Shown: positions 63,197-64,000 of the stretch, piece after piece
Layout: each line of letters begins with the position of its first letter
Position numbering within the stretch: the stretch's first letter is position 1
Source: Dendrophyllia cribrosa
Taxonomy: Eukaryota; Cnidaria; Anthozoa; Scleractinia; Dendrophylliidae
Length of the DNA stretch: 64,000 nt
Reading direction: 5' to 3'
Assembly: GCA_024195265.1 (NCBI GenBank)
Contig: JAJLRJ010000001.1
Location: 1,563,410-1,627,409, forward strand
Notes under the pieces: model-generated
What the model saw: only the letters and a program-made list of their open reading frames with translations
What the model was told of the DNA's origin: nothing
Databases searched by the model: none
Translations under genes and position numbers: made by a program

Positions 63197-64000
63197 TACT
63201 ATTGTAGGTGATTTCAGTAAAAAAACTTTGAGGGCTAATTTATTCATCCCCGTCATCGGCTGATCATCATGTTGTATTTTGAGCATGTGATTTGTTAAGT
63301 TAGCACGTACGGATTACATGCTAGGGGGCACACGTATATCGTTAGCCACACAACTGACATGGTTGATATATATAATATAATAATAAATTAAATGGAACGT
63401 CTGAGTTTATGCAGCATGTCAGACTCAACATCATCACTAATTTCACGGGTCTTTTTGCCAATTGTAAGAATTGTCAGGTATAGTAGAGAATTTTTTAAAT
63501 TGATGAGGGTAATTGAAAACAGATCCGTTGCCACCTGCCATTACTTTCCGGTGACGGAATGAAAAATTTTTAAAGCTGAGGTCGCATTTTTCCCCCGCTA
63601 TTCTTGTGTCAATTGTTTAAATAATTTGAAAATCGAATTTGAATAATAGCAAGCAGTACCGGCAAGGTATGATTAACTTTTTCCGCTAATGGATACTAAT
63701 TAACCTTCGCCCGAAGGCTAAAAAAACAAAAAAGAATTAAAAAACACAGGATAGGTAATGCTGAACAGCTTTCAGCTTTTGTATTAAATGTTGGTCATCG
63801 TTCAGGTTCTGTCGTGACTATGGCAGAACACAAGGCTTGATACGCTAGGCAAAAACGGTACGTCAGAATGTGTAAATAATCTAACCAAAATAGTGGCTTT
63901 ATCAGCCCTAAATATCTATGTACGTCAAGTTTTATTTGCTATACAAATCAAACAGAATCTTTTTCATGTTTAGCCGCCAGCAGAATCGAAATAAGGAAGA
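63188..64000. other. No gene recognised
   Basis: AT-rich end of the window with no supported coding region, RNA gene or clear transposon. Confidence 0.5.

Noticed and set aside
1..64000. CRISPR arrays, bacterial operons or prophage
   Set aside because: Introns, SINEs and eukaryotic genes show animal nuclear DNA. The tandem repeats seen are minisatellites and microsatellites without spacer structure.

Overview
The window is animal nuclear DNA: short exons with GT-AG introns, polyadenylation signals, and dense DNA transposons, foldback MITEs, SINEs, LINEs and a Penelope-like element. Gene content and repeat style fit a cnidarian, probably an anthozoan coral. That placement is an inference from pattern recognition, not from a search.

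Layout. (1) 1-3704, minus: the greater part of an uncharacterised multidomain gene. It has Cys/His clusters at the N-terminus, a FEN/PIN-like C-terminal segment, one intron and one 2-nt frameshift, and it runs off the left edge. (2) 4646-45868, minus: 44 exons of PDCD11 (yeast Rrp5), the multi-S1/HAT ribosome-biogenesis factor. I traced it exon by exon with phase-consistent junctions for about 1,671 codons. The last C-terminal exon or exons are not in the window. Its introns carry most of the repeats. (3) 45869-46131: a 263-bp gap between divergent start codons, likely a shared promoter. (4) 46132-49883, plus: a two-exon RBR (RING1-IBR-RING2) ubiquitin ligase with a long N-terminal region that I cannot assign. 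(5) 53748-56017, plus: a two-exon Rab11/Rab25-like GTPase whose intron uses a GC-AG donor inside the DTAGQ motif. (6) 56799-60618: a 5'-truncated L1/Tx1-like LINE flanked by two nearly identical ~965-bp direct repeats. (7) 60620-64000: foldback and pogo-like MITEs and microsatellites, with no gene seen.

The main mobile-element story lies in the PDCD11 introns. A 3.5-kb Penelope-like element is arranged as an inverted repeat, has a 14-bp target-site duplication, and carries hammerhead-ribozyme-like motifs in both arms. Two adjacent tRNA-derived SINE copies are each split by a different DNA transposon. A 144-bp MITE has a perfect 8-bp duplication. There are TTAA-flanked MITEs, a MITE inside a MITE, and a 5'-truncated 5S rRNA copy.

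The genes look functionally unrelated apart from the PDCD11/RBR head-to-head pair. Exon borders were placed by eye from splice consensus plus reading phase and may be off by a base or two.
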